This document shows, piece after piece, positions 53,180 to 62,302 of a stretch of DNA of 64,000 nucleotides. Every line of letters begins with the position of its first letter. Position 1 is the first letter of the stretch. The translations under genes and the position numbers were made by a program. Origin of the DNA: Clostridium punense (GTDB lineage Bacteria; Bacillota; Clostridia; Clostridiales; Clostridiaceae); the NCBI RefSeq assembly GCF_017874425.1, contig NZ_JAGGLL010000010.1, forward strand, positions 62,001 to 126,000, written 5' to 3'. The notes below the pieces were generated by a model, which searched no databases, was not told the DNA's origin, and was given only the letters and a program-made list of their open reading frames with translations.

Positions 53180-54574
53180 TTATTTCCCCAAGTAAAACTC
53201 TTCATTTCTACTTGGAATTATTGATTTGTAACCCTTTGAAGTTATTTCTCTATTGAAGGATTTTATATTTTCACCTTCACCATGTACCAGAAACACTGTA
53301 CTTGGCTTGTTTTTAAAACCTTTTAACCAGTTATACAATACCTTTTTATCCCCATGACCAGATAGTCCTTCTAAATTATAGATTTGTGCTTTAACTTCAA
53401 TTTCTTCTCCAAAGATTTTTACTTTATTATTTCCTTTTAAAATTTTATCCCCTAAAGTTCCTTCTGCTTGGTAACCTACAAATACCACTGAACATTCTTC
53501 TCTGCCTAAATTATTTTTTAGATGATGTACAATTCTTCCACCTTCACACATACCACTGGCTGCAATAATAACAATTTTTTCTTTTATATCTTTTAAAGCT
53601 ATGGATTCTTCAGTACTTTGCGTAAAAAATAGCCCCTTAAAATCTAGTGGATCATCTCCTAACTTTATAAATTCTTTTGCCTCTTTATCAAAATAACTTT
53701 GGTATTTCTCAAATACTTTAGTGCTTTCACTGGCTAGAGGACTATCCACATAGACCTTACAATCCTTTAACTGTTCAGCTTCAACATACTTATTAAGAGC
53801 ATAAATTATTTCTTGAGTTCTTCCTACTGAAAAAGATGGTATTATTACATTTCCACCAACTTCAAAGGTTTTCTTAGTTATTTCAATGAGCTCTTGTAAA
53901 TTTTCTTCCACATTTTTGTGTTCTTTATTTCCGTAGGTACATTCCATAATAATAAAATCCCCCTGAGAAATAAGAGTAGGATCTTTTAATATGGGTAGGT
54001 TAATATTACCAATATCCCCACTGTAAACCAATTTATTTTCACTTTCATTTCCATCCTTGACTAATATTTCACATATAGCGGAACCTAAAAGATGTCCTGC
54101 ATCTCTAAAAATTAATTTTACATTAGGTAAAACCTGGATTTCTTCATTATAATCATAACCTACAAAACTTTTTAAACTTTCTTCTGCATCTTTTACATCA
54201 TATAAAGGTTCTAAGGAAGACAACCCCTTTTCTTCACGCTTTTTATTCTTCCATGCAATATCATTAACTTGAATATGAGCACAATCAATTAGCATGATGC
54301 TACTTAAATCTGCTGTTCCTTTTGTACATAAAACCTTTCCCTTATATCCTTTTTTGTATAATAGCGGAATTCTTCCACTATGGTCCATATGGGCATGGGA
54401 TAATATTACTACATCTATTTCTTCAGGGTTGAATTCTAGCTCCTCATTTGAATTCGCCTTCCCATCTCCCCCTTGATATAAACCACAGTCTAGTAATATT
54501 TTATAATTGTTAATAGTTAATAAATGGCAAGAACCAGTAACACACTCTGCAGCACCTAAAAATTTAACTTTCAA
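53180..54574 (-). CDS. Metallo-beta-lactamase/beta-CASP family nuclease
   Basis: 464 residues. HAHMDH at 60-65 is the zinc motif; GHLLGSA, CTYG, and the beta-CASP stretch (IIPSFSVGRTQEIIYAL; AASGMCEGGRIVHHL; HGEGENIKSF) follow. Related to CPSF-73/YSH1-type RNA-processing exonucleases, found in bacteria as RNA-degrading enzymes. Substrate not known. Confidence 0.9.
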   Translation of the reverse strand: MKVKFLGAAECVTGSCHLLTINNYKILLDCGLYQGGDGKANSNEELEFNPEEIDVVILSHAHMDHSGRIPLLYKKGYKGKVLCTKGTADLSSIMLIDCAHIQVNDIAWKNKKREEKGLSSLEPLYDVKDAEESLKSFVGYDYNEEIQVLPNVKLIFRDAGHLLGSAICEILVKDGNESENKLVYSGDIGNINLPILKDPTLISQGDFIIMECTYGNKEHKNVEENLQELIEITKKTFEVGGNVIIPSFSVGRTQEIIYALNKYVEAEQLKDCKVYVDSPLASESTKVFEKYQSYFDKEAKEFIKLGDDPLDFKGLFFTQSTEESIALKDIKEKIVIIAASGMCEGGRIVHHLKNNLGREECSVVFVGYQAEGTLGDKILKGNNKVKIFGEEIEVKAQIYNLEGLSGHGDKKVLYNWLKGFKNKPSTVFLVHGEGENIKSFNREITSKGYKSIIPSRNEEFYLGK

Positions 54575-54786
54575 TAGTTTTCCTCCTTGCTGAATATATA
54601 TATGTTTAATTTTTAATTACATTACCTATTATTATTTTCCAAAATATGAATTTTTTATTATTAGTTTTATAAAATAGTTACAAAGAGTTAAGATTATCTT
54701 TGTACTCCTTACTTTTTAATTAAGAAATATTAAACAGAATTTATATCCTAAGTTATAGGGTTTGAGAGTTAAAATTAAACTTGCAC

Positions 54787-54855
54787 AGGAGTCCTCCGCT
54801 GGTTTCCTTCATGGTTTATGAGGATGAAGGAGCTAAAATTTAATCATGAACTCCT
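54787..54855. other. Structured non-coding element, unknown
   Basis: Outer arms AGGAGT (54787-54792) and ACTCCT (54850-54855); inner stem CCTTCAT/ATGAAGG with GCT/AGC extension around an 11-nt loop. Total about 70 nt. Sits 210 bp upstream of the beta-CASP gene on its transcribed side, and after the murG terminator. No known riboswitch signature recognised. Confidence 0.45.
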
Positions 54856-54910
54856 ATAAGAAAGAAAATTATAAGGAATTAAAAGTTAGAAGGATTTATT
54901 ACATAAGGAA

Positions 54911-54941
54911 AAACCCAGAGAAATTATTTTTCTCTAGGTTT
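54911..54941 (-). terminator. Terminator overlapping the murG 3' end
   Basis: Arms AAACCCAGAGAAA (54911-54923) and TTTCTCTAGGTTT (54929-54941), one mismatch, followed on the minus strand by TTTTTCC. The upstream arm is formed by the last codons of murG. Confidence 0.85.
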
Positions 54942-56006
54942 TCTATTTTCTTCTATTAATTTGACTATTTTATTTATACTATCCTTTGTTTCGCTTTTTT
55001 CCATAAAGCTAATATATTTTTCTCTATTAGCATAGAGCTCTTTTATTTTTTCTAAAAACATGGCAGTGTTCAGCTTTTCCTCTTCTACAACCATACTAAA
55101 CCCTTGTCTTTCAAAGGACTCAGCATTTAATATTTGATCGCCTCGGCTAGCTTTTGCACTAAGAGGAATTAATAAGTTTGGTTTTTTAAGAGCTAAAAAC
55201 TCAAATATTGAGTTTGCACCTGCTCTGGAAATAACTAAGTCAGCTGCAGCCATTAAATGTGGTAACTCATCTTTTACATATTCAAACTGAGCATACCCTT
55301 CATTATGCTTAAGTCCTTCATCTATATTTCCTTTTCCACATATATGAATTATATTAAAGCTTTTTAATAGTTCATTTAGCCCTTCTCTAACCACAGCATT
55401 TATTGCTCTAGCTCCTAAACTTCCACCCATGATAAAAATAATAGGTTTTTCATTTTTAAAACCACATAGATTTTTACCTTTAAGCTTACTGCCTTCAAAT
55501 AATTCTTTTCTAATTGGTGATCCTGTAAGAACTGCTTTCTTTTTATTTACATGATTCAAGGCCTCAGGAAAGGTAACGCATATCTTTGTAGAGTAAGGCA
55601 GTGCAATTTTATTTGCAAGTCCAGGGGTTATATCTGACTCATGTATAATTACAGGGATTCTATTTAAAAAAGCTCCCAAAACCACTGGCACTGATACAAA
55701 ACCACCCTTTGAAAACACAATATCGGGCTTTTCTTCCTTAAGTACCCTTTTAGCATCAAATACCCCTTTAATAACCTTAAAAGGGTCTGTAAAATTTTTT
55801 ATATCAAAATATCTTCTTAATTTCCCACTGGAGATAACATGATATTTTATGTTTTCAGCCTCAATAATTCCTCTTTCTATGCCACTTTCCGTTCCAATAT
55901 ATTGAATTTCATATCCAAGTTTTTTTAACTCCGGCATAAGCGCAACATTGGGAGTTACATGCCCAGCACTTCCTCCACCAGTCATTATAATTTTCTTTTT
56001 ATTCAC
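54924..56006 (-). CDS. murG: UDP-N-acetylglucosamine:undecaprenyl-PP-MurNAc-pentapeptide transferase MurG
   Basis: 360 residues, normal length. Start is GTG at 56006 with TAGGAGG upstream. N-terminal [11 protein letters not shown] loop, [12 protein letters not shown] and the C-terminal [23 protein letters not shown] are diagnostic. It makes lipid II on the inner face of the membrane. Stands alone here, not in the dcw cluster. Confidence 0.96.
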   Translation of the reverse strand: MNKKKIIMTGGGSAGHVTPNVALMPELKKLGYEIQYIGTESGIERGIIEAENIKYHVISSGKLRRYFDIKNFTDPFKVIKGVFDAKRVLKEEKPDIVFSKGGFVSVPVVLGAFLNRIPVIIHESDITPGLANKIALPYSTKICVTFPEALNHVNKKKAVLTGSPIRKELFEGSKLKGKNLCGFKNEKPIIFIMGGSLGARAINAVVREGLNELLKSFNIIHICGKGNIDEGLKHNEGYAQFEYVKDELPHLMAAADLVISRAGANSIFEFLALKKPNLLIPLSAKASRGDQILNAESFERQGFSMVVEEEKLNTAMFLEKIKELYANREKYISFMEKSETKDSINKIVKLIEENRKPREK

Positions 56007-56603
56007 TTTTGAAACCTCCTAAAACAATAAGAATACTATTTATGATGTATACCTTCAGAATTGAACCTCACTTTATTTATATAAATAAAGTAATTGGCTT
56101 TTTACGACAATATCCCTATTATTAGGCATCTGAAAATAAATAACAAGTCAAAGATGTGAAGGCTATTTTGTGTTCACAAGCAAGCTTGTGTTCACAAGCA
56201 GGCTTGTGCTGGCAAGGAAACAGGTTCTGCAGATAGTGGAGCTATCAAAGGGTTCTGATGACGCAGTATAGCACAAAATAGACAAGCAGACTGACTTACT
56301 TATTTTTTGAAGATGCCTTGTTAAAATCCATCAGTTATAGTATATACTGAATCTAAAATTAAAGTTACTAAAATTTTATTAAGTAATGAACAATTTAATT
56401 TTGTCTAGGATTTTAAAAAATATATTTATCAGATACCAATACTAAAACTTCTACTATTCTTTAAATGAAATGGAATTTTAAAAATTTCCTTCCAAGGTGT
56501 GGATAAAGGATATAATACCTTCCAAGTATACCACAAATTTAATAAAATAATTTTGAAGTAATAGGTCACAATAATAGTACCAAATCAAAAGGAGGGATTC
56601 AAG
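56007..56603. other. Intergenic region with repeat element
   Basis: Holds repeat copy A (56126-56318). After it are AT-rich sequence and two TTCCAA steps (CCTTCCAAGG near 56490 and ACCTTCCAAG near 56518). I could not assign a SigG promoter for the first spore gene, though one is expected. Confidence 0.4.
56126..56318 (+). repeat. MITE-like repeat element, copy A
   Basis: 193 bp bounded by AGGCATCTGAAAATAAATAA at one end and the inverse CTTATTTTTTGAAGATGCCT at the other. Inside are CTATTTTGTG/CACAAAATAG, a CACAAG/CTTGTG hairpin, and GATAG/CTATC. An 18-bp tandem duplication (56170-56187 and 56188-56205) makes it longer than copies B and C. No coding capacity. Confidence 0.85.
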
Positions 56604-56798
56604 ATGGCAAACAGAAATAATAGAGCACTTGTTCCAGAAGCTAAAGAAGGATTAAACAGATTTAAAATGGAAGCTGCAAAAGAAGTAGGAGTTAATTTAA
56701 AAGAAGGCTATAATGGAGACCTAACAGCTAGAGAAAATGGTTCAGTAGGCGGACAAATGGTTAAAAGAATGGTTGAAGCTTACGAAAGAAATCTATAA
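56604..56798 (+). CDS. Alpha/beta-type small acid-soluble spore protein (copy 1)
   Basis: 64 residues. Family core LNRFKMEAAKEVGVNLKEGY and GSVGGQMVKRMVEAYERNL. These proteins coat spore DNA and protect it from UV and heat; they are degraded at germination by GPR, whose cut site lies near KMEAA. Ribosome binding site AGGAGGG. Normally SigG-controlled in the forespore. Confidence 0.97.
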   Translation: MANRNNRALVPEAKEGLNRFKMEAAKEVGVNLKEGYNGDLTARENGSVGGQMVKRMVEAYERNL

Positions 56799-56888
56799 TC
56801 TAAAACTTAATAAGTTTAATTCTAAAGATAAGCTATATTTAACAAGTAATCTTGTTACTAAATCAGCTTACAGAAGGAGGAGTTTACA

Positions 56889-57083
56889 ATGGCAAACAGA
56901 AATAATAGAGCATTAGTTCCTGAAGCTAAAGAAGGATTAAACAGATTCAAAATGGAAGCTGCACAAGAAGTAGGAGTTAACTTAAAAGAAGGTTACAATG
57001 GAGACCTAACTTCTAGAGAAGCAGGATCAGTAGGCGGACAAATGGTTAAAAGAATGGTTGAAGCTTACGAAAGAAACCTATAA
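56889..57083 (+). CDS. Alpha/beta-type small acid-soluble spore protein (copy 2)
   Basis: 64 residues, differing from copy 1 at only four positions (A-to-Q in MEAAQEV, TARENG to TSREAG). Tandem duplication with 90 bp between. A TAACAAG/CTTGTTA hairpin in the gap may attenuate read-through. AGGAGGAG ribosome binding site. Confidence 0.97.
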   Translation: MANRNNRALVPEAKEGLNRFKMEAAQEVGVNLKEGYNGDLTSREAGSVGGQMVKRMVEAYERNL

Positions 57084-57193
57084 TTTAATATGCAAGTCTT
57101 TTAATAAATCATATTTATAGTTTGATTTCTTATATAGTTAAAACTATATAAGTTAGTTAAAGTTACAGATTAGGGTTTATAAAAGCTAAGTTT

Positions 57194-57224
57194 AAAAGAG
57201 ATGCACTTTATGTGCGTCTCTTTT
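57194..57224 (+). terminator. Terminator after the first spore-protein pair
   Basis: AAAAGAGATGCAC, 6-nt loop TTTATG, then TGCGTCTCTTTT with one mismatch, ending in a T run and TTC. About 110 bp after the copy 2 stop. Confidence 0.85.
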
Positions 57225-57230
57225 CTTCAT

Positions 57231-57260
57231 TAAGACTTAATTAGTCCTAATTAAGTCTTA
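57231..57260. repeat. Perfect 30-bp palindrome
   Basis: TAAGACTTAATTAG and its complement CTAATTAAGTCTTA around a 2-nt centre TC. It follows directly after a terminator. Could be an operator or second terminator stem; no T run follows. Confidence 0.7.
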
Positions 57261-57537
57261 ATTGTTCCTCTACGAATGAATCTCACTAATATTCACTATC
57301 ACTCATTTCGAAATAGCACTAAATCTGCCCTATAATTATTAGTTTAAGTAAAGCTACACCTAGATTTCATTATATATTTATATGAATATATAAATAAAAG
57401 AATATAAGAATATATAGTGTTTATGCGGCTTTGAATTACTTATACCTTATTCTTTTAGTCTTTATTGATAAGTTTAAGGCTAAAATATTACCAGTATTTT
57501 TACCCTACACTGGAATAAATTTTCTCACATATAAAAG

Positions 57538-57666
57538 TCTTTAGTGGACAAAATAATACTACAAAGAGCAACACAGAAAAAGTTAAACTAACTTAAGTTC
57601 TTTGTACTACTATGGTAATTCTATTACTTATAATTCTCTTAACTACTTAAAGTATTCCACTAAAGA
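57538..57666. repeat. Long inverted repeat before spore gene 3
   Basis: TCTTTAGTGGA (57538-57548) and TCCACTAAAGA (57656-57666), perfect 11-bp arms 107 bp apart, with AATACT/AGTATT and ACAAAG/CTTTGT pairings inside. It ends 113 bp before the third spore gene. Confidence 0.55.
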
Positions 57667-57779
57667 AGCAGTTCTTTACTACTCCTTTATGAATAATTAA
57701 AAGATGTTATAGAGAAGAAAGTAATATAATTATATATTTTAAACTTCAAAAAATCTTAACTAAAAAGGAGGAATTTAAT

Positions 57780-57971
57780 ATGTCAAGAAGAAACAGAGTA
57801 TTAGTTCCAGAGGCTAGAGAAGGATTAAACAGATTCAAAATGGAAGCTGCACAAGAAGTAGGAGTTAACTTAAAAGAAGGCTACAATGGAGATCTAACTT
57901 CTAGAGAAGCAGGTTCTATAGGCGGACAAATGGTTAAGAGAATGATTGAAGCTTACGAGAAAAATTTATAA
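57780..57971 (+). CDS. Alpha/beta-type small acid-soluble spore protein (copy 3)
   Basis: 63 residues with the N-terminus MSRRNRVLVPEAREGLNRFK, one residue shorter than copies 1-2, and IGGQMVKRMIEAYEKNL at the end. AAAGGAGGAATT ribosome binding site. First of a second tandem pair. Confidence 0.97.
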   Translation: MSRRNRVLVPEAREGLNRFKMEAAQEVGVNLKEGYNGDLTSREAGSIGGQMVKRMIEAYEKNL

Positions 57972-58060
57972 TCATTAAAAGATTATAAGACTTTGACAGA
58001 GGTTACTAAATTATATTAATAAAGTTCTATTAAAACTTTATTACAAAGGAGGAATTCATT

Positions 58061-58252
58061 ATGTCAAGCAGAAATAGAGTATTAGTTCCAGAGGCTAGAG
58101 AAGGATTAAACAGATTCAAAATGGAAGCAGCTCGTGAAGTAGGAGTTAATTTAAAAGAAGGCTATAATGGAGACCTAACTTCTAGAGAAGCAGGTTCTAT
58201 AGGCGGACAAATGGTTAAAAAGATGATAGAATCTTATGAAAGAAACTTATAA
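58061..58252 (+). CDS. Alpha/beta-type small acid-soluble spore protein (copy 4)
   Basis: 63 residues, close to copy 3 (MSSRNRVLVPEAREGLNRFK; end MVKKMIESYERNL). 89 bp after copy 3, with an AATAAAGTT/AACTTTATT hairpin in the gap. AAAGGAGGAATT ribosome binding site. A strong terminator follows. Confidence 0.97.
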   Translation: MSSRNRVLVPEAREGLNRFKMEAAREVGVNLKEGYNGDLTSREAGSIGGQMVKKMIESYERNL

Positions 58253-58260
58253 AATATTAA

Positions 58261-58288
58261 AACTGGCAAGGAAGTTACCTTGCCAGTT
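58261..58288 (+). terminator. Terminator after spore gene 4
   Basis: AACTGGCAAGG (58261-58271), loop, CCTTGCCAGTT (58278-58288), then CTTTTATTTT. Perfect 11-bp stem starting 9 bp after the stop. Confidence 0.93.
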
Positions 58289-58291
58289 CTT

Positions 58292-58465
58292 TTATTTTAT
58301 ATTATTTCTTAAATTTCGCTCTTGGTTAAGAGCTTTGTTGCTGTTTTCATTTTCATTATTCTCAGTGATTAAATATTCATAATCTCCAGTAAAAAAACTT
58401 TGAGCATTTTGCAATTCACGAGAAGATTTTTCTAAGTTGCTCTTTGAGTTTCTTGACAATGGCAT
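58292..58465 (-). CDS. Small hypothetical protein, 57 residues
   Basis: Starts at the ATG 58465 with AAAGGAG 7 nt upstream. Begins MPLSRNSKSNLEKSSRELQN, then AQSFFTGDYEYL and a polar tail rich in Asn, Glu and Lys. Soluble, no membrane segment. Convergent with the spore-protein genes, so a minor spore protein is conceivable. I do not recognise it. Confidence 0.6.
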   Translation of the reverse strand: MPLSRNSKSNLEKSSRELQNAQSFFTGDYEYLITENNENENSNKALNQERNLRNNIK

Positions 58466-58566
58466 ATTAACACTCCTTTATAATCTTAATAATATTTTCC
58501 ATTTTATTATGTGTTATAAAGAAATAAATATACTTTATTCTAAAATACCAAAATGCTCTCTACCTT

Positions 58567-59580
58567 CTAGATTTCAGTAAGCCTTTCTTGTCTTTTAAGT
58601 TTTATATTATCACCAATTATAACCATACTAGTTCCTAAAAATACAACCACACAGCCTAGTAAAACGTTTGGAGATATTTTCTGCGAGAATGGTGGTAAAG
58701 TTAATATTATTGGTATCCATAATACATAAGAAATATTTAAGATCATTGCTGGTGCCACACTAATATACTTCATTGAAACATACCATAATATATAAGAAGT
58801 AGCTCCTATGAAGGATCCTATTGCAAATACAATCCAAACAAAAGAATTATTAAGAATTGCAAATACTTCTGAGAATTGAATTCCACCATAGAACTCCATG
58901 ACATAGGTGTATTCTCCACTGAACCCTAAGAATAATACTAAACATATTGCCAATATAGCAATAGAATAAATATGTCTTATTGTTATTGTAACAATTGGAT
59001 TAACATCATCTTTTATTAATCTATAACCAAATATAGCTTCAAGCCCCCAGCCAAAAGCAGGTATTAATGCTATTATATAAACTACTAAACTAACAGACTC
59101 CAGTTGATAAGTTAACATTACTCCAATAACTGAAATTAATCCCCCGATAGCTTTTAGTTTTGAAAGTCTTTCTTTAAATACTAAGAAGGATGCTATAGCT
59201 CCAATAACAGGGTATAAGGCAGAAAAAGCACCTGCTACTGGTGCTGAAATTGCACTAGCAATAGCATAAGGTATTAGTCCTAAAGGTCCCGCAAGAATTG
59301 CTGCTGGTATTATACCAAAACCCTTTTTAGAAAAGAATACACTTTTAAACTCTTCCATCAAATTGCTTCTTTTTACAACAAACAACTCAAATATCACATT
59401 GAAAAATAAATCTGCTAAGGAAATTAATATTGTTGTGATTAAAATTAGTATTATCCCTTTAACACTAAGTAAATCACCTTTTGAGTTAGCATATAAATTT
59501 AATACAGTATATAAAATCACTGTATAAATTGCCCAGGTTACACCAGACAAAAGCCCTACCACATTCCCCTTTTTATTCAT
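58567..59580 (-). CDS. EamA/DMT family transporter
   Basis: 337 residues from the ATG at 59580 (AAAGAGG upstream). About ten hydrophobic segments in two halves. The segments GPLGLIPYAIASAISAPVAGAFSALYP (split) and FLVFKERLSKLKAIGGLISVIGVML are like the EamA repeat. Possible substrates: amino acids, nucleotide sugars or metabolites. Substrate not determinable. Confidence 0.85.
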   Translation of the reverse strand: MNKKGNVVGLLSGVTWAIYTVILYTVLNLYANSKGDLLSVKGIILILITTILISLADLFFNVIFELFVVKRSNLMEEFKSVFFSKKGFGIIPAAILAGPLGLIPYAIASAISAPVAGAFSALYPVIGAIASFLVFKERLSKLKAIGGLISVIGVMLTYQLESVSLVVYIIALIPAFGWGLEAIFGYRLIKDDVNPIVTITIRHIYSIAILAICLVLFLGFSGEYTYVMEFYGGIQFSEVFAILNNSFVWIVFAIGSFIGATSYILWYVSMKYISVAPAMILNISYVLWIPIILTLPPFSQKISPNVLLGCVVVFLGTSMVIIGDNIKLKRQERLTEI

Positions 59581-59804
59581 AAAATCAACCTCTTTCATAT
59601 TAATAATAGTTTTATTTAGTTTGTGCATGAATTATATTCTTATTAGTTTTTAGATAGTTTAACGTCAACTAAAATAATATTTTGCTGCATATAGGTTCTA
59701 CAAACCCTTATGTATTTTGTTTTTGTATCTTTAGCTAATTATCCCTATGTAGATTAATTAATGAAAAGCTTATACTTATAATAATAATAATATGTTCACA
59801 CAGC

Positions 59805-59837
59805 ATTATTTATGTTCATAATTTGAACATAAATAAT
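59805..59837. repeat. 14-bp perfect inverted repeat
   Basis: ATTATTTATGTTCA (59805-59818) and TGAACATAAATAAT (59824-59837) around TAATT. 225 bp upstream of the permease start. No T run after it. It could be a transcription-factor site or an AT-rich hairpin. Confidence 0.6.
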
Positions 59838-59939
59838 ATACCATATATTTTCCCCCAGGTCTACAATATATTTGCATAATTTTATAAAAAAAATCAAAAT
59901 ACTACTTAAATCCACATAGTACTTTGATTTTTCAACTTT

Positions 59940-60115
59940 AGGCATTTTCAAAAAATAAATAAGTCAGTATGTTTGTCTATTTTTAATTATACTGCGTCAA
60001 CAGAACCCTTAGATAGCGCTACTATCTGCGGAACCTGTTTCCTTGCCGCACAAGCTTGCTTGTGAACTAAAAATATCCTTCACATCTTTGACTTGTTATT
60101 TATTTTCAAATGCCT
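59940..60115 (-). repeat. MITE-like repeat element, copy B
   Basis: 176 bp, opposite orientation to copies A and C. Ends AGGCATTT...AAATGCCT. It keeps AATAAATAACAAGTCAAAGA, GGAAACAGGTTC, GTTGACGCAGTATA and the CACAAGC/GCTTGTG hairpin. The internal pair reads TATTTTTA/TAAAAATA here instead of CTATTTTGTG/CACAAAATAG, so pairing is kept. Lies 12 bp after the recJ stop and could serve as part of its 3' end. Confidence 0.85.
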
Positions 60116-60127
60116 TATTCCCTATAT

Positions 60128-61897
60128 TTACTTAGAAATTTTAATATCTTTTATTTTAAGCTGAAGATTTCTTTGTCCATTAAACTCATTTATATCTGGT
60201 TCAAATAATAAATCTACATATAAATCACTAGGTGCATTTATATGATTCATATAATCAAATCCAATGTGTTCTTCTAACAATTCTCTTACTTCTTCGCCTT
60301 TGCTAAAATAAAGTGCTTCCATAGTTTTAGCGGTGTTTGGTATGTAGCAAAGTAGTTTTACATGCTGGTTCTCGTTGCCTAAAAACTTAATATGCTTAAC
60401 TTTAATTTTTTTAGCCATTAATACAGGTGACGGATTCCCTTTTCCAAAGGGTGCTAAAGCCTTAAATTCCCTCACCACTTCATAGTTTATATACTGAAGA
60501 GCCATCTGTGAATCTACTGATACCACTGGAATTAAATCTTCAGAGGATAGTGTACAGTTATCATTAAGCATTTGTGAGAAGGCATCTATTTTATCTTCAT
60601 CTAAGGAAAGCCCCGCTGCCATTGGGTGTCCACCAAATTTATAGAGCAAATCCTTACACTTTAGTATTTCCTCAAACATATTATACCCTTCTATGGATCT
60701 TCCTGAGCCCTTAGGTCTATCTTTTCCCTCTGTTAATATAATCGTAGGAACATTATATCTTTCCCTTACTCTTCCAGCTACAATTCCTGCGATACTTTCA
60801 TGCATATTTTTTTCATAAACTACAAGAACCTTATTATTCTTAATTGGTGAATTTTCAATAATACTACATACCTGTTCTACACTATTATTTGTTAGGTCTT
60901 GCCTTTCTTTATTAAGGGTAAAAATTTTAGCTGCGATAGTCTTAGCTTCCTTTTCATCTTCACTTAGTAACAAATCTACAGATAAGTTAGCAGTTTCAAG
61001 TCTTCCCGTGGCATTTATGCAAGGTCCAATATTAAAGCCCACATGGTAGCAACTTACTGCATCTTTTATACCTATGACTTCCTTCAATGCCTGAACACCC
61101 TTATTTTTTGAGGTTGTTAGCATCCTTAGAGCTTCTCTTGCAATAACTCTATTTTCATCTACTAAATCCACCACATCGCAAATAGTACCTATGCCTGCAT
61201 ACTCTAATAACTGAAAAGCTTCCTCTTCCTTTATATTCATAGCTTTAAATAAAGCCGAAGCAAACTTAAAAGCTATTCCAGCACCACATAAAAATTTAAA
61301 AGGATATTCACAATCAGGTCTTTTAGGGTTAATTATAGCATCTGCCTCAGGCATAACAACAGTTCTACTTTCATCTTCTTCTACAAAGGGGAGTTCATGA
61401 TGATCAGTTATAACAATTTTCATTCCTAATTCTTTAATTCTTTTTACTTCATTTACAGCTGAAATACCATTATCACAGGTTAATATTAAGTCATAGCCTT
61501 CTTTTGATAGTTCTTCAATTCTGTCTAAGTTCATACCATAACCTTCTAGTTCTCTATCAGGTATATAGTAATTAACTTTAGCTCCCACTCTGCTTAAGGC
61601 TTTGTATAAAACTACAGTACTGGTAACACCGTCCGCGTCATAGTCCCCGTAAATAATAATTTTTTTCCCCTTGTCTATAGCTTCCTTCACTAAATTTACA
61701 CCAAGTTCCATATCTTTCATCAAAAATGGGTTATATAAATCCTTCAAAGATCCACTAAAAAACTTTTTTATTCTTTCTTCTGTATCTATACCCCTGTTAT
61801 ATAAAACTCTTAAGGTAATAGGGCTGATTCCAGTTTTACTACATAATTCTTTTATTAACTCTATTGAGCACGGTTTTTCCTTCCATATTGTCTTCAT
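60128..61897 (-). CDS. recJ: Single-stranded-DNA-specific exonuclease RecJ
   Basis: 589 residues from the ATG at 61897; a GTG at 61906 lies in the ribosome binding site (GAAGGTG). DHH-family motifs DYDADG (85-90) and DHH (165-167), with a C-terminal DHHA1 region with GGHPMAAGLS. Degrades 5' single-stranded ends during recombination and repair. Somewhat shorter than some RecJ (about 570-780), within range. Confidence 0.96.
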   Translation of the reverse strand: MKTIWKEKPCSIELIKELCSKTGISPITLRVLYNRGIDTEERIKKFFSGSLKDLYNPFLMKDMELGVNLVKEAIDKGKKIIIYGDYDADGVTSTVVLYKALSRVGAKVNYYIPDRELEGYGMNLDRIEELSKEGYDLILTCDNGISAVNEVKRIKELGMKIVITDHHELPFVEEDESRTVVMPEADAIINPKRPDCEYPFKFLCGAGIAFKFASALFKAMNIKEEEAFQLLEYAGIGTICDVVDLVDENRVIAREALRMLTTSKNKGVQALKEVIGIKDAVSCYHVGFNIGPCINATGRLETANLSVDLLLSEDEKEAKTIAAKIFTLNKERQDLTNNSVEQVCSIIENSPIKNNKVLVVYEKNMHESIAGIVAGRVRERYNVPTIILTEGKDRPKGSGRSIEGYNMFEEILKCKDLLYKFGGHPMAAGLSLDEDKIDAFSQMLNDNCTLSSEDLIPVVSVDSQMALQYINYEVVREFKALAPFGKGNPSPVLMAKKIKVKHIKFLGNENQHVKLLCYIPNTAKTMEALYFSKGEEVRELLEEHIGFDYMNHINAPSDLYVDLLFEPDINEFNGQRNLQLKIKDIKISK

Positions 61898-62302
61898 GTT
61901 TATCACCTTCTCATTTTTGCTTTCATCCTAAATATGTATAACAATAGCGTTTATATTGTATCTACTAACTTCAAACAAACAGTAACTTTTATTATTTATT
62001 ATATATTAAGCACTAAAATTATTTTGTTTTTATGTATATAAAACCTAATAAAGATAATTCTACTTTTCATCCTCTTTAATATAGGTTTCTAAAATTACAT
62101 TATAATGTAGAAGCAATATTGCAACTTATATACTTTCCTATCCATAATAACACGAAAAATCCTTCCTTGCATAAAATGAAATTCATATAAGGGAAAATAA
62201 ATCATTAATTCGAGGGCATAAATAAAATCACAAAACTTTGCTTATAAACCTATTTTGTTAACAACACTAAGTTATGTTATACTTTTTTAGAGGTGATTTA
62301 CT
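61898..62302. other. Divergent intergenic region
   Basis: 405 bp between recJ (minus) and the endonuclease IV-type gene (plus). Apart from the promoter at 62255-62283 it shows no gene or repeat of note. Promoters for recJ were not clear. Confidence 0.4.
62255..62283 (+). promoter_or_regulatory. SigA-type promoter of the endonuclease IV-type gene
   Basis: TTGTTA (62255-62260), a 17-nt spacer and TATACT (62278-62283), followed by AGAGGTGATTTACT before the ATG. Matches 4/6 and 5/6. The leader would be very short (about 13 nt). Confidence 0.55.

Larger units (their letters stand above)
57084..57779. other. Intergenic region between spore-gene pairs
   Basis: Contains the terminator of the first pair (57194-57224), a perfect palindrome (57231-57260), AT repeats near 57372-57415 and an inverted repeat pair at 57538-57666. 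No coding frame of note. Confidence 0.5.

Noticed and set aside
57993-58022. TTGACA-N18-TAATAA before spore gene 4
   Set aside because: A SigA-type promoter is not expected for a spore coat-DNA protein, the -10 is weak, and no SigG pattern is seen there.
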